A DNA stretch of 64,000 nt from Pelagibius sp964472095 (lineage in GTDB: Bacteria; Pseudomonadota; Alphaproteobacteria; Kiloniellales; Kiloniellaceae). Positions 22,494 through 31,668 of the stretch are shown one piece after another. The stretch's first letter is position 1. Each line of letters begins with the position of its first letter. Below the pieces are notes generated by a model. It searched no databases. It had not been told where the DNA came from and was given only the letters and a program-made list of their open reading frames with translations. Where the stretch lies: positions 1-64,000 of the forward strand of contig CAYYIV010000005.1 of assembly GCA_964472095.1 (NCBI GenBank). The letters run 5' to 3'. A program made the position numbers and the translations under genes.

Positions 22494-23657
22494 ATGGCAA
22501 GCATCCGTTCCCAGACGCGCGCGATGATCGACCGCCTGATCGGCTTCGACACCACCTCCGCCAAATCCAATCTCGCCCTCATCGACTTCGCCCAGGACTA
22601 CCTGGAAAGCCAGGGCGCGCGCTGCCGCCGGACCCTCAGCGAGGACGGCAGCAAGGCGAACCTCTTCGCCAGCCTCGGCCCCGACGCGCCGGGCGGCGTG
22701 GTGCTCTCCGGCCACAGCGACGTGGTGCCGGTCGACGGCCAGCCCTGGGACAGCGACCCCTTCTGCGTGGTCGAGCGCGACGGCCGGCTCTATGGCCGCG
22801 GCACCGCCGACATGAAATCCTTCCTCGCCACCGCGCTGGCGCTGGTGCCGGAGTTCCAGGCCCAGCCGCTCGCCCGGCCGGTCCACATCGCGTTCTCCTA
22901 CGACGAGGAGGTCGGCTGCACCGGAGTCGGCAGCATGATCGCCGATATCACCGCGCACCTGCCGGTCCCCGAGATGGTGATCGTCGGCGAGCCGACCGAC
23001 ATGCGCATCGTCAACGGCCACAAGGGCTGCTACCTCTTCGAGACGCGCCTGAAGGGCCAGGCTGCCCACTCAAGCCAGCCGCACCGCGGCGGCAACGCCA
23101 TCCTGGCAGCCGGCCGGTTGATCGCTTTCCTGGCGGACCTGGCGGTTGAGAAGCGCAAGGCTGCGCCGGCGGACAGCCCCTACGACCCGCCCTACACCAC
23201 CTTCAACCTGGGCCAGATCGAGGGCGGCAAGGCGATCAACATCGTGGCGCAGGATTGCCGCTTCGGCTGGGAGTTCCGCCCGATCCCCGGCGAGGATGCC
23301 GAGGCTATCGTCGCGGCCTTCGAGGCCTTCGCGCAGGGCGATGTGCTCCCGGCGCTGTGCGAGTTCGCGCCAGAGGCTGCTATCGAGACCGAGCGCCTCG
23401 CCACCGTGCTGCCGCTCACGCCGGAGGCCGAGGGTGCCGCCGAAAGTCTGGTGCGGCGGCTGTCCGGCGTGAACGACAGCGGCGTGGTCTCCTTCGGCAC
23501 CGAGGGCGGCCTGTTCCAGATGGCCGGCCTGTCGACGGTGGTGTTCGGCCCGGGCTCGATCGATCAGGCCCACAAGCCCAACGAGTTCATCACCCTGGCC
23601 CAGGTCGCAGCCTGCGAGGCCTTCCTGCTGAAATTGCGCGACTGGGCAGCCCGCTAA
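22494..23657 (+). CDS. argE: acetylornithine deacetylase (ArgE)
   Basis: 387-residue M20-family zinc amidohydrolase, acetylornithine deacetylase, releasing ornithine for arginine synthesis. Metal and catalytic residues stand in VVLSGHSDVVP, GRGTADMKSFLA and SYDEEVGCTG; EPTDMRIVNGHKG and AHSSQPHRGGNAI are the dimerisation-domain signatures of ArgE. The C-terminal histidine of the second metal site is in IDQAHKPNEF. argF and argD for the same pathway lie 3-5 kb away on the other strand. Since ornithine can also be recycled by ArgJ, this may be an auxiliary deacetylase. It starts 10 bases after trkH and converges on murI with a four-base overlap. Confidence 0.93.
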   Translation: MASIRSQTRAMIDRLIGFDTTSAKSNLALIDFAQDYLESQGARCRRTLSEDGSKANLFASLGPDAPGGVVLSGHSDVVPVDGQPWDSDPFCVVERDGRLYGRGTADMKSFLATALALVPEFQAQPLARPVHIAFSYDEEVGCTGVGSMIADITAHLPVPEMVIVGEPTDMRIVNGHKGCYLFETRLKGQAAHSSQPHRGGNAILAAGRLIAFLADLAVEKRKAAPADSPYDPPYTTFNLGQIEGGKAINIVAQDCRFGWEFRPIPGEDAEAIVAAFEAFAQGDVLPALCEFAPEAAIETERLATVLPLTPEAEGAAESLVRRLSGVNDSGVVSFGTEGGLFQMAGLSTVVFGPGSIDQAHKPNEFITLAQVAACEAFLLKLRDWAAR

Positions 23658-24496
23658 GCCCTCTCGAAGCGGACCTCGGCGCCGAAGAAGCGGCTGGCGA
23701 AGGCGGAGACGCGCAGGGGATCGCCGGTGGTGAGGAAATGCCTGGCACCGGCCTCGCCCGGCCCGGCAGCGAAGCGCTGATGGCGGGTCAGGTAGTCGGC
23801 CAGGCTGTCGGCGACGAGGGTCGGCTGGTCAAGCAGCAGCACCCGAGGCGGCAGCGCCGCCGCGAAGAGGTGCGCCACCAGGGGATAGTGGGTGCAGCCG
23901 AGCACCGCCGCGTCGGGCAGGCGGCCCTCGGTCTGCTGCAACATCTCGGCCACATAGCTCTCGACCAGTTCGCGCAGCACCGCTTCCGGCTCGTCAGCCT
24001 CGATGGCGGCCACGAGGTGCGGGCAGGCCTGGCTCACCACGCGCATGCGCGGCGCACGCAGACCGATCTCAAAGGGATAGGCACCGGCGTGGATGGTGCG
24101 CTGGGTGGCGAAGACCGCGATCATACCGTCTTCCGGTACGCGCTTGGGGGCCGGCGCCCCGTCGCGCCAGGACACTGCGGCCAAGGCCTCGACCATCGGC
24201 ACGAAGACGCCGAGCACGCGGCGCTCCGGTGCCGCCGCCGGCAGCCAGTCCTGCTGCAGACGCCTGAGCGCGATGGCAGACGCGGTATTGCAGGCCAGAA
24301 GGACCAGGCGGCAGCCCTCGGCGAAGAGACGTTCCACCGCCGCCAGGGTCAGCGCGTAGATCTCCTCCTCCGGGCGTGGACCGTAGGGCGCGTTGCCGTG
24401 GTCGCCGAGGTAGGTGAAGGCCTCCATCGGCAGGCGCTGGGTCAGGGCGTGCAGCACCGTGAGGCCGCCATGCCCGGAATCGAACACACCGATCAT
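23654..24496 (-). CDS. murI: glutamate racemase (MurI)
   Basis: 280-residue glutamate racemase that makes D-glutamate for peptidoglycan. The two catalytic cysteines are in LLACNTASA and VLGCTHYPL, with the N-terminal acidic loop IGVFDSGHGGLTVL and YLGDHGNAPYG. Start ATG at 24496 gives the canonical MIGVFDSG opening. It ends four bases inside argE on the opposite strand. The lipoprotein gene upstream lies 21 bases away on the same strand, so they may be co-transcribed. Confidence 0.95.
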   Translation of the reverse strand: MIGVFDSGHGGLTVLHALTQRLPMEAFTYLGDHGNAPYGPRPEEEIYALTLAAVERLFAEGCRLVLLACNTASAIALRRLQQDWLPAAAPERRVLGVFVPMVEALAAVSWRDGAPAPKRVPEDGMIAVFATQRTIHAGAYPFEIGLRAPRMRVVSQACPHLVAAIEADEPEAVLRELVESYVAEMLQQTEGRLPDAAVLGCTHYPLVAHLFAAALPPRVLLLDQPTLVADSLADYLTRHQRFAAGPGEAGARHFLTTGDPLRVSAFASRFFGAEVRFERA

Positions 24497-24517
24497 TTGC
24501 AGGCCGCGGCCGCGCCC

Positions 24518-25108
24518 CTACAGCACGATGTAGGGGAAGAAGGCGTTGCGGATGGTCTCTTCCAGCTGCTTGTCGAGGTCGTTCATGGTGTCCTCGGTCA
24601 GGCGGTACCACACTTTCTCGCGATCCTTGAGCGCGATGTTCTCGGCCACGGTGACGGAGCGGCGCGCCTCGGCCCTGGCGGTGCCCTGGACCTGGCGGCC
24701 GTCGAGCACCTGCATCTCCACCACGATGTGGGTTTCGTAGCGCTCCGACTGGTCTGTGGTCAGCAGGCCGGTGACGCCGCGGGTGGCCGGCAGCTCGGTC
24801 TCCACCGCCGAGGCCTCCAGCACGATGTAGCGGAAGGTCAGGCGGTTGCTCCGCGCCACCAGGCGGTCCTGCGCCCAGCGCACTGCGGCGTCCTTCGGCG
24901 GCACCGGAAAGCGGTGGTCGACGTTGGGGTCCTTGCCCGGCGTCAGGTAGGCCACCTCGATCTGGATCTCGCCGACGTCGAGGTTGATATCGGGACGGTG
25001 CTCGAAGGTGATCTGGGCAAAGCTGTTGCTCGGATCGTCGAGGGCGCAGGCTGCCAGAAGGCCGGCGAGGACGGCGGCGGCAGCGGCGAAGCGGAGCGGG
25101 GCACGCAT
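24518..25108 (-). CDS. putative lipoprotein, unknown function
   Basis: 196-residue protein that I do not recognise. It opens with MRAPLRFAAAAAVLAGLLAACALDD, a lipoprotein signal peptide written here only by its key lipobox LLAAC; the Cys would be lipidated and anchor it in the outer or inner membrane facing the periplasm. The mature part has no membrane segment; it is rich in charged residues and contains the phrases ARAEARRSVTV and KVWYRLTEDTMNDLDKQL, suggestive of a small beta-rich domain with a C-terminal helix. The start at 25108 is chosen because it places the signal peptide at the N-terminus, with AGGAAG upstream; longer frames add a non-signal stretch. It precedes murI by 21 bases. Confidence 0.65.
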   Translation of the reverse strand: MRAPLRFAAAAAVLAGLLAACALDDPSNSFAQITFEHRPDINLDVGEIQIEVAYLTPGKDPNVDHRFPVPPKDAAVRWAQDRLVARSNRLTFRYIVLEASAVETELPATRGVTGLLTTDQSERYETHIVVEMQVLDGRQVQGTARAEARRSVTVAENIALKDREKVWYRLTEDTMNDLDKQLEETIRNAFFPYIVL

Positions 25109-25272
25109 GGCGGGCTTCCTATCGAATGGGTGCGACACAAGGGCTTTGGCGGCCGGCAGCGAATCCATCGTTCGGGGCCGTATGGAACGGGCTCTATGAA
25201 TAAGTTGCGAATCGGGCAGGATCAAGGCGCAGCCTTTCCATCCTACTGCCTGCGGCTCAAAAAAATTGCCGG

Positions 25273-26193
25273 TCAGACGGAGTATAGGCGGTCGAGGTCA
25301 TCGTCGTCGAAGCGGTAGAGCGTGGTGCAGAACTCGCAGGTCACCTCGACGGCGCCGTTGTTCTTCAGGTCCTCGATTTCCGCGCGCGGCATGGTCTTCA
25401 GCACATTTTCCAACTTCTGGCGCGAGCAGCGGCAGCCATCCTTCAACAGGCGCGGATCGAAGACCCGCACGCCTTCCTCGTGAAACAGCCGATACAGCAG
25501 GTCGTGAAAGCCCAGGCTGTCGTCCAGCAGCTCGTCCTCGCTGCAACTCGCCTGCAGAACCATGGCACGGCGCCAGTCGTCCTCGTCCTCGATAGCGTGC
25601 ACGGCCTCCTCCGGCAGGCGCTGCAGCACCAGGGCGGCGGAGACCCAGTGCTCGCCACGCCGACCCGCCGCCAGCACGATGCCGCTCTGCAGCTGCTCCG
25701 ACTGCATGAAGTAGTGCTGCAGGCAGTCGGCCAGGGTGTCCCCGTTCAGCGCGACGATGCCCTGGTAGCGCTCGCTGTAGCTGCCCTGGTCGACGGTGAA
25801 GGCGAGGTAACCCTTACCGAAGAGCTGCGGGACTGTCGGCTGGCCGCCGCTTTCGGCGATCAGCCCATCCAGGCGTTCCCTGTCGAAGCCGGCATAGCCG
25901 CGCATCTCGCCCTCGGAGGTAACGTCTACGACCATCATGCGCAGCGGGCCGTCGCCGCTGGCCTGCAGGGTGAAGACACCGTCGTACTTGATGAGGCTGG
26001 CCAGCGCGCCGCAGAGCGCCAGCATCTCGGCCAGCAGGCGGGCGACCGGCGCCGGGTAGTCGTGCCGACTGAGAATGCGGTCGCAGACCCCTTCCAGGCG
26101 CAGCAGGCGCCCGCGGATCCCGGAGGATTCGATGAGAAAGGGCTGCACCTGGTCGGCCTGCAGGCTGCCCGGGCCGGTCCTGCCGTCTGGCAT
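25273..26193 (-). CDS. hslO: redox-regulated chaperone Hsp33 (HslO)
   Basis: 306-residue Hsp33, a cytoplasmic holdase activated when oxidation frees zinc from four cysteines. These are in GCRCSRQKLENVL and the nearby CEFC at the C-terminus, the exact CxC...CxxC pattern. The N-terminal substrate-binding domain shows FLIESSGIRGRLLRL and GKGYLAFTVDQG. Start ATG 26193 follows AAGGAAAACTG and avoids overlapping argF; an ATG at 26265 would overlap it by 38 bases. It lies 34 bases after argF on the same strand, so argD-argF-hslO is probably one transcript. Confidence 0.94.
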   Translation of the reverse strand: MPDGRTGPGSLQADQVQPFLIESSGIRGRLLRLEGVCDRILSRHDYPAPVARLLAEMLALCGALASLIKYDGVFTLQASGDGPLRMMVVDVTSEGEMRGYAGFDRERLDGLIAESGGQPTVPQLFGKGYLAFTVDQGSYSERYQGIVALNGDTLADCLQHYFMQSEQLQSGIVLAAGRRGEHWVSAALVLQRLPEEAVHAIEDEDDWRRAMVLQASCSEDELLDDSLGFHDLLYRLFHEEGVRVFDPRLLKDGCRCSRQKLENVLKTMPRAEIEDLKNNGAVEVTCEFCTTLYRFDDDDLDRLYSV

Positions 26194-26227
26194 CAGTTTT
26201 CCTTGCACTTCCGGTGAGGCTCCTGTT

Positions 26228-27154
<927 letters not shown>

Positions 27155-27155
27155 C

Positions 27156-28334
27156 TCAGGCCGCCTTCGCGATGGCGCTGCAGGCCCGCTCGATGGCCTG
27201 AACGGCTTCCTCGACGTGACGCTCCTCGATGATGAGCGGCGGCAGCAGGCGCACGACGTTCTCCGCCGCGCCCACGGTCAACAGCCTCTCCTCGCGCAGC
27301 CTGGCGACCAGGTCGGTGTTGGTCACCACGCACTTGAGGCCGATCATCAGACCGACGCCGCGGACCTCGGCGATCACGTGGGGGAATCGGGCGGCGAGTT
27401 CCTGCAGGCGCCGGCGCAGGACCTCGCCCGTGCGCTGCACCTGGGGCAGGAAATCCGGCGCCAGCATGACGTCGAGCACCGCATTGGCAACGGCCATGGC
27501 CAGCGGGTTGCCGCCGAAGGTGGTGCCGTGAACGCCGGGCGCCATGCCGGCGGTCGCCTGCGCGGTAGCCAGGATGGCACCGATCGGGAAGCCGCCGCCG
27601 AGGCCCTTGGCGAGCGCCATGACGTCAGGCGCGATGCCCGCCCACTCGTAGGCGAAGAGCTTGCCGGTGCGGCCCATGCCGCACTGGATCTCATCAAGCA
27701 CCAGCAGCAGGCCGTACTCGTCGCAGACGTTGCGCAGGGCCAGGAGATAGTCGAGGTCGGCGGTGCGGATACCGCCCTCGCCCTGGATCGGCTCGACCAG
27801 GATGGCGCCGGTCTCCGGACGGATGGCGTTGCGCAGCTCGTTCATATTGCCGAAGGGCACGTGGTCGAAACCCTCGGCCACCGGGCCGGCGCCTTCCAGG
27901 TACTTCGGATTGCCCGCCGCCGAGAGCGTGGTCAGCGTGCGTCCGTGGAAGGCACCGCTGCAGGAGATCACCCGCATCTTCTCCGGGTGCCCCTGGGAGA
28001 AGTGGTAGCGGCGCGCCAGCTTCAGCGCACCTTCGATCGCCTCGGCGCCGGAGTTGCAGAAGAATGCCTGGTCGGCGAAGGAGTTCGCCACCAGCCGCTC
28101 GGCCAGCCGCCGGCCCTCGGGGATCTGATAGAGATTGGAGACGTGCCACAGCTTGGCCCCCTGCTCCTGCAGGGCCTTCACCAGGTGCGGGTGGCTGTGG
28201 CCCAGGGCGTTCACCGCGATGCCCGCCGCGAAGTCCAGGAATCGTCGCCCGTCGGCCGTAAAGAGATAGGGGCCTTCGCCGCGCTCGAAAGCGAGGTCGG
28301 CGCGTGCATAGGTGTGCATCAAGGCGTCGCTCAC
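27156..28334 (-). CDS. argD: acetylornithine aminotransferase (ArgD)
   Basis: 392-residue class III PLP aminotransferase that converts N-acetylglutamate semialdehyde to N-acetylornithine and can also act on succinyldiaminopimelate in lysine synthesis. PLP-binding lysine in MALAKGLGGGFPIGA, phosphate loop NSGAEAIEGALKLAR, and the aspartate in LVLDEIQCGMGRTGK. First gene of argD-argF-hslO. A sigma70-like promoter lies 170-200 bases upstream, so a leader of about 165 bases is expected; I see no clear leader peptide in it. Confidence 0.95.
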   Translation of the reverse strand: MSDALMHTYARADLAFERGEGPYLFTADGRRFLDFAAGIAVNALGHSHPHLVKALQEQGAKLWHVSNLYQIPEGRRLAERLVANSFADQAFFCNSGAEAIEGALKLARRYHFSQGHPEKMRVISCSGAFHGRTLTTLSAAGNPKYLEGAGPVAEGFDHVPFGNMNELRNAIRPETGAILVEPIQGEGGIRTADLDYLLALRNVCDEYGLLLVLDEIQCGMGRTGKLFAYEWAGIAPDVMALAKGLGGGFPIGAILATAQATAGMAPGVHGTTFGGNPLAMAVANAVLDVMLAPDFLPQVQRTGEVLRRRLQELAARFPHVIAEVRGVGLMIGLKCVVTNTDLVARLREERLLTVGAAENVVRLLPPLIIEERHVEEAVQAIERACSAIAKAA

Positions 28335-28505
28335 GGACCGAACTCCTAATACCTTGCCTCAATAGGGCGCCCCGGGCCTCTGTCGCGGCCCGAACAAGCC
28401 TCTCCTGGGGCGGGGGACGGGGTCTCTTCCTGGGCCGGCACCAGGTCAAGTTCCGGGCCGGCTGGGGTCAGCTTACACGGCGACCTGCCGGGGCTGAAGG
28501 GGCGA

Positions 28506-28534
28506 CACTATTGGCAGAATGGCGCCTTCTGTCA
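28506..28534 (-). promoter_or_regulatory. promoter of argD-argF-hslO
   Basis: Minus strand: perfect TTGACA at 28529-28534, 17-base spacer, then AATAGT at 28506-28511 (4 of 6 to TATAAT). Transcription would begin near 28499, about 165 bases before argD. A GGCGCC palindrome is inside the spacer. Confidence 0.6.
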
Positions 28535-28572
28535 ACAAGATGGCGGGGCAGCCGGGGTGAAGGGGTCGGGCA

Positions 28573-29511
28573 TCAATAGAGGCGGGTGACTGTGTAGCCA
28601 TGCTGCTCCAGCAGCCGCAGCACACCCTGCCCGCCCGGCAAATGGGCCGCTCCCACTGCGACGAAGGTAGAGGCTTCCGCCATCAACGGCAGCACGCGCT
28701 CGACCATGATGTGGTTGCGGTCCTCTACCAAATCATGCCTGAAGCGCAGCGCCGCTTCCGGGTCGCTGCTGCGCGACAGGTCATCGAGCTCGGCCATCAG
28801 CGCCGCCATGTTGCCCGCCAGATAGGCTTCGAAAAGACGGCCATACTGCCCCTGGATCTCGCTGTAGTTGTCGACAAGGTCCACCACCATCGTGATCTGC
28901 TCGGCCTCGCTGAGGTTCTCGAAGAGCGCAAGCTGCTCGCCGGGCGTCTCCAGGCCGTGGACCACCTTCTCCTGGCGACGCGCCTCGGCCTCCAACCAGG
29001 CGTCCAGCACGAGTTGCCCTTGCGCCTGGCGGAACAATTCGCCCGGCGGCACGGCGAGGACAGCGATCAGCGCCCACGGCCGCAGGCGTTGAAGGTGAGG
29101 CACGGGAATGCCAAGGGGCGCGACCGCCGACGCCGTGCGCTGGAAGAGCTCGGCGCCCAGGATATCCTCGAGTTGCCGGCCCGGCGGCAACAACAGCGCG
29201 CCCGCGACCTCCGCTTCCGCCGCCCGAAGGTCGGCGATCTCGAACGCGACCGCATCGGCGGCATCGAATGCCTGCCGCACCTCCGGCGGCAGCTCGCGGA
29301 GCCTTTCGTCCGTCGAGTGCATCGTGCCAAAAACATAGCTGCGCAGGATCCCGTCTCCCTCCACCTGCCAGATCCGCCCCTGGCCAAAGGGAATGTCGGC
29401 CGGCACTGGTGCGGTCGACGGGGCGGCGCAGGCCGCCAGCACAAGGACCACCGGCAGCAGGGCCGGCAGTCGCAGGCGGCGCAGCCGAGACAATCCGAGG
29501 TTCACGGACAC
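28573..29511 (-). CDS. TraB/GumN family lipoprotein (copy A)
   Basis: 312-residue member of the TraB/PrgY/GumN family, whose fold is shared with the Tiki metalloproteases of animals. The two GxxH motifs that define the family are intact: YVFGTMHSTD near residue 62 and VAVGAAHLPGG near residue 290, with the conserved FE (AVAFEI) and RNHIMVERVLPLM. A lipobox LVLAACA makes it a probable lipoprotein. Start is GTG at 29511 behind TGAGAAG. It is last of five tandem paralogues and starts seven bases after copy B stops. The central region (LEDILGAELFQRTASAVAPL) resembles copy E most. Family members block or cut signal peptides in other systems; here the substrate is unknown. Confidence 0.86.
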   Translation of the reverse strand: MSVNLGLSRLRRLRLPALLPVVLVLAACAAPSTAPVPADIPFGQGRIWQVEGDGILRSYVFGTMHSTDERLRELPPEVRQAFDAADAVAFEIADLRAAEAEVAGALLLPPGRQLEDILGAELFQRTASAVAPLGIPVPHLQRLRPWALIAVLAVPPGELFRQAQGQLVLDAWLEAEARRQEKVVHGLETPGEQLALFENLSEAEQITMVVDLVDNYSEIQGQYGRLFEAYLAGNMAALMAELDDLSRSSDPEAALRFRHDLVEDRNHIMVERVLPLMAEASTFVAVGAAHLPGGQGVLRLLEQHGYTVTRLY

Positions 29512-29518
29512 CGTCTTC

Positions 29519-30490
29519 TCAGTGCAGCCGCGTCACTGTGTAGCCTTCCTGCTCAAGCAGACGCAAAATGCCTTCCTCCCCGGGCAGATGGCCGGCGCCG
29601 ACTGCGACGAAGGTCGAGCCCTCGCGCATCAGCGGCAACATGCGTTCGACCATGATGTGGTTGCGATTGGTGAGAATGCGCCAATCAATCATCTCGCCGA
29701 CTTCCGGGGGATACCAGCTGACGGCTTCGTTCCAGTAGGCCATCAGCATTGCCAGATCGCCGTCCAGGTAATGCTGCACGACGGGCGCGCCGGCGCGGTG
29801 ACGATGGTAGTTGTCGAGCATCGTCGTCAAGAGAGCGGCCTGCTGCTCCAGGGGGATGGTGTCGTACTTGACGAAGCCCTCTTCCACCGTCTCCAGGCCG
29901 ACGACGCGCTTGTCTTCATCGTAGGCGCGCTGCTGCAGCCACCCGTCGAGCACCTCGGCATCGGGATCGGACTCATCGTCGTTGGTGTAGAAGATGCCCC
30001 GCGATCCGCCAAACCAGTCCCACACGATCCACGGCTTCAGGTCGTTGCGCGGCTTCCAGTATCCGACCCCCTGCAGCACCGAGGACAGTTTTCCGAATGC
30101 GCGTGCGCCGATGACGCCGCGCAGGGTCGTACCCTCCTCCAGCTTGAAGCGCTCCCTGTCGATGGGCGGGACCGGGTGGTCCTTCGGCCCGTAGTCGTAC
30201 TCGAAAGCGGCGATGCTCGCTCCGGCGAAGGCCTTCTCGGCGGCTGCCGGGATCGCCAGTACCCGGGGATCGGAGATGTGGAAGGTGCCGAAGACGAAGC
30301 TGCGCTCGATGTCCTCTCCCTCCACCTGCCAGATGCGGCCCTCGCCGTGCGGAACCTCGACCCGCTGCGGTGGAGGGGGCGGCTCCTGCGTGGCGCAGGC
30401 GGAAAGTAGGAGCAGTGCCACCCCGGCAAGCGTTCCGGTGCCTGCCAGCGGCCGCCGGCCCGCTCTGACCTCGTGAAAATGTGCAACCAC
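29519..30490 (-). CDS. TraB/GumN family lipoprotein (copy B)
   Basis: 323-residue TraB/GumN paralogue. GxxH motifs are FVFGTFHISD and VAVGAGHLPGE; RNHIMVERMLPLM precedes the second. The N-terminus LAGVALLLLSACATQE carries a lipobox, followed by a proline-rich linker (PPPPPQ). The middle resembles copy C and not A, D or E: LKPWIVWDWFGG, a glycine/aromatic patch with GIFYTNDDE, and VLDGWLQQRA, forming a second subgroup. Start GTG at 30490, with GGGAGCC upstream. Copies A and B are probably co-transcribed; a conserved block (30527-30583) lies 37 bases upstream of the start. Confidence 0.85.
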   Translation of the reverse strand: MVAHFHEVRAGRRPLAGTGTLAGVALLLLSACATQEPPPPPQRVEVPHGEGRIWQVEGEDIERSFVFGTFHISDPRVLAIPAAAEKAFAGASIAAFEYDYGPKDHPVPPIDRERFKLEEGTTLRGVIGARAFGKLSSVLQGVGYWKPRNDLKPWIVWDWFGGSRGIFYTNDDESDPDAEVLDGWLQQRAYDEDKRVVGLETVEEGFVKYDTIPLEQQAALLTTMLDNYHRHRAGAPVVQHYLDGDLAMLMAYWNEAVSWYPPEVGEMIDWRILTNRNHIMVERMLPLMREGSTFVAVGAGHLPGEEGILRLLEQEGYTVTRLH

Positions 30491-30526
30491 AGCGTCCCGG
30501 CTCCCTGAAAAATCTACCAGGGGCTT

Positions 30527-30583
30527 AGATTCGCACCGTTCGCGCGAAGTTGGAAGCTTGAAAATTCAACCGAGCGCTGATTG
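30527..30583. repeat. conserved block upstream of copy B (unit 1)
   Basis: 57 bases that recur upstream of copy C (31589-31644). The core TTGGAAGCTTGAAAATTCAA at 30550-30569 continues as CCGA; its counterpart differs by one base in 24. The block holds a TTGAA-TT-TTCAA dyad on the minus strand. It lies between the stop of copy C and the start of copy B, so it can be a promoter/operator for B, or a relic of the duplication. Confidence 0.75.
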
Positions 30584-30598
30584 GGCCGCCGCCGGAGG

Positions 30599-31552
30599 CT
30601 ATTGGACCCTGGTGACGCGGTAGCCAAGCTGCTCCAGCAGCCGCAGGATGCCCTGCTCGCCGGGCAGGTGCAGGGCACCGACAGCCACGAAGGTGGAGGC
30701 CTTCTCCATCAGGGGCAGAGCCCGCTCGACCATGACGCGGTTGCGGGCGTCGATGAGCCGGTCGTTGAGCACTTCGGCGGATGCCGGCTCAAGCCAGCTG
30801 AGGTAGCCGTGCCAAAGGGCGTAAAGCATCGCCAGGTCACCCTCGACGTAGTAGGTGACCTGCGGCGCCGAGGGCTTGCGCTTGGAATAGCGCTCGAGGG
30901 TCGCCTTCAGAAGGTTGGCCTGGTCCTCCAGCGGCATCTTGTCGTAGACGTCGAAGTGCTCCTGGGCAGTCTCCAGTCCGACCACCTCCTTGCCGCTCTC
31001 GACAGCACGATCTTCCAGCCAGTCGTCCAATACCTTCCTGTCCGGCAGCCAATCGAGATCGTCGAAGTAGTAGCCGCCCTCGCCGCCGAGATAGCTCCAC
31101 ATCACCCAGGGCTTCACATTGTTGTGCGGCACCAGTTGCCGCTGCTTCAGATGCCAGCGCAGGATGCCGAAGCTCCAGGAACCGATCAGGTCCTCCAGGT
31201 CCTCATCGCCGGTCAACTTCAGGCGGTCTGCCGCGTAGAGCGCCTCCACAACTTTCGAATCCTCGATCAGCTCGAAGGCGGCGATTTCGGCGCTGCCGAA
31301 GGCGGCTTCGACGGCTTCGGGCAGATCCAGCACCCGGCGGTCGGCCACGTGCATGGTGCCGAACACATAGCTCGACGGCAGACCTTCGTGATCGATCTGC
31401 CAGAGGCGGCCCTGGCCGTAGGCGATCTCCGGACGCTCCGGCAGCGGCGGTGCCTCCGGCTTCGTACAGGCGGCAAGCAGCAGGACAGCCAGCGCGGCAA
31501 GCGCCGGCGGCCGCCACACAGCCCTGAAAACGACAGATGAGCTTCCGATCAT
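30599..31552 (-). CDS. TraB/GumN family lipoprotein (copy C)
   Basis: 317-residue TraB/GumN paralogue, closest to copy B. GxxH motifs YVFGTMHVAD and VAVGALHLPGE, preceded by RNRVMVERALPLM. Signal peptide ends in a lipobox, LLLAACTKPE. The middle shares with copy B the pattern VKPWVMWSYLGG and the YYFDD patch plus VLDDWLEDRA. ATG at 31552; the upstream block 31589-31644 is a near-copy of the one before gene B, so the gene and its 5' region appear to have been duplicated together. Confidence 0.86.
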   Translation of the reverse strand: MIGSSSVVFRAVWRPPALAALAVLLLAACTKPEAPPLPERPEIAYGQGRLWQIDHEGLPSSYVFGTMHVADRRVLDLPEAVEAAFGSAEIAAFELIEDSKVVEALYAADRLKLTGDEDLEDLIGSWSFGILRWHLKQRQLVPHNNVKPWVMWSYLGGEGGYYFDDLDWLPDRKVLDDWLEDRAVESGKEVVGLETAQEHFDVYDKMPLEDQANLLKATLERYSKRKPSAPQVTYYVEGDLAMLYALWHGYLSWLEPASAEVLNDRLIDARNRVMVERALPLMEKASTFVAVGALHLPGEQGILRLLEQLGYRVTRVQ

Positions 31553-31588
31553 GACAGGCTCAACTCCCCCGGTCCCCTTAGAACCTGG

Positions 31589-31644
31589 AGATTTGCATCC
31601 TTGACGTGAAATTGGAAGCTTGACAATTCAACCGAATGTGATTG
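31589..31644. repeat. conserved block upstream of copy C (unit 2)
   Basis: Partner of 30527-30583. Core TTGGAAGCTTGACAATTCAA at 31612-31631 continues as CCGA, 23 of 24 bases matching unit 1; flanks AGATT(T/C)GCA and TGATTG are also shared. It lies 36 bases before the ATG of copy C, almost the same spacing as unit 1 to copy B (37). Confidence 0.75.
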
Positions 31645-31668
31645 CAGCCTCGCCGGGCGAAACGTCTG

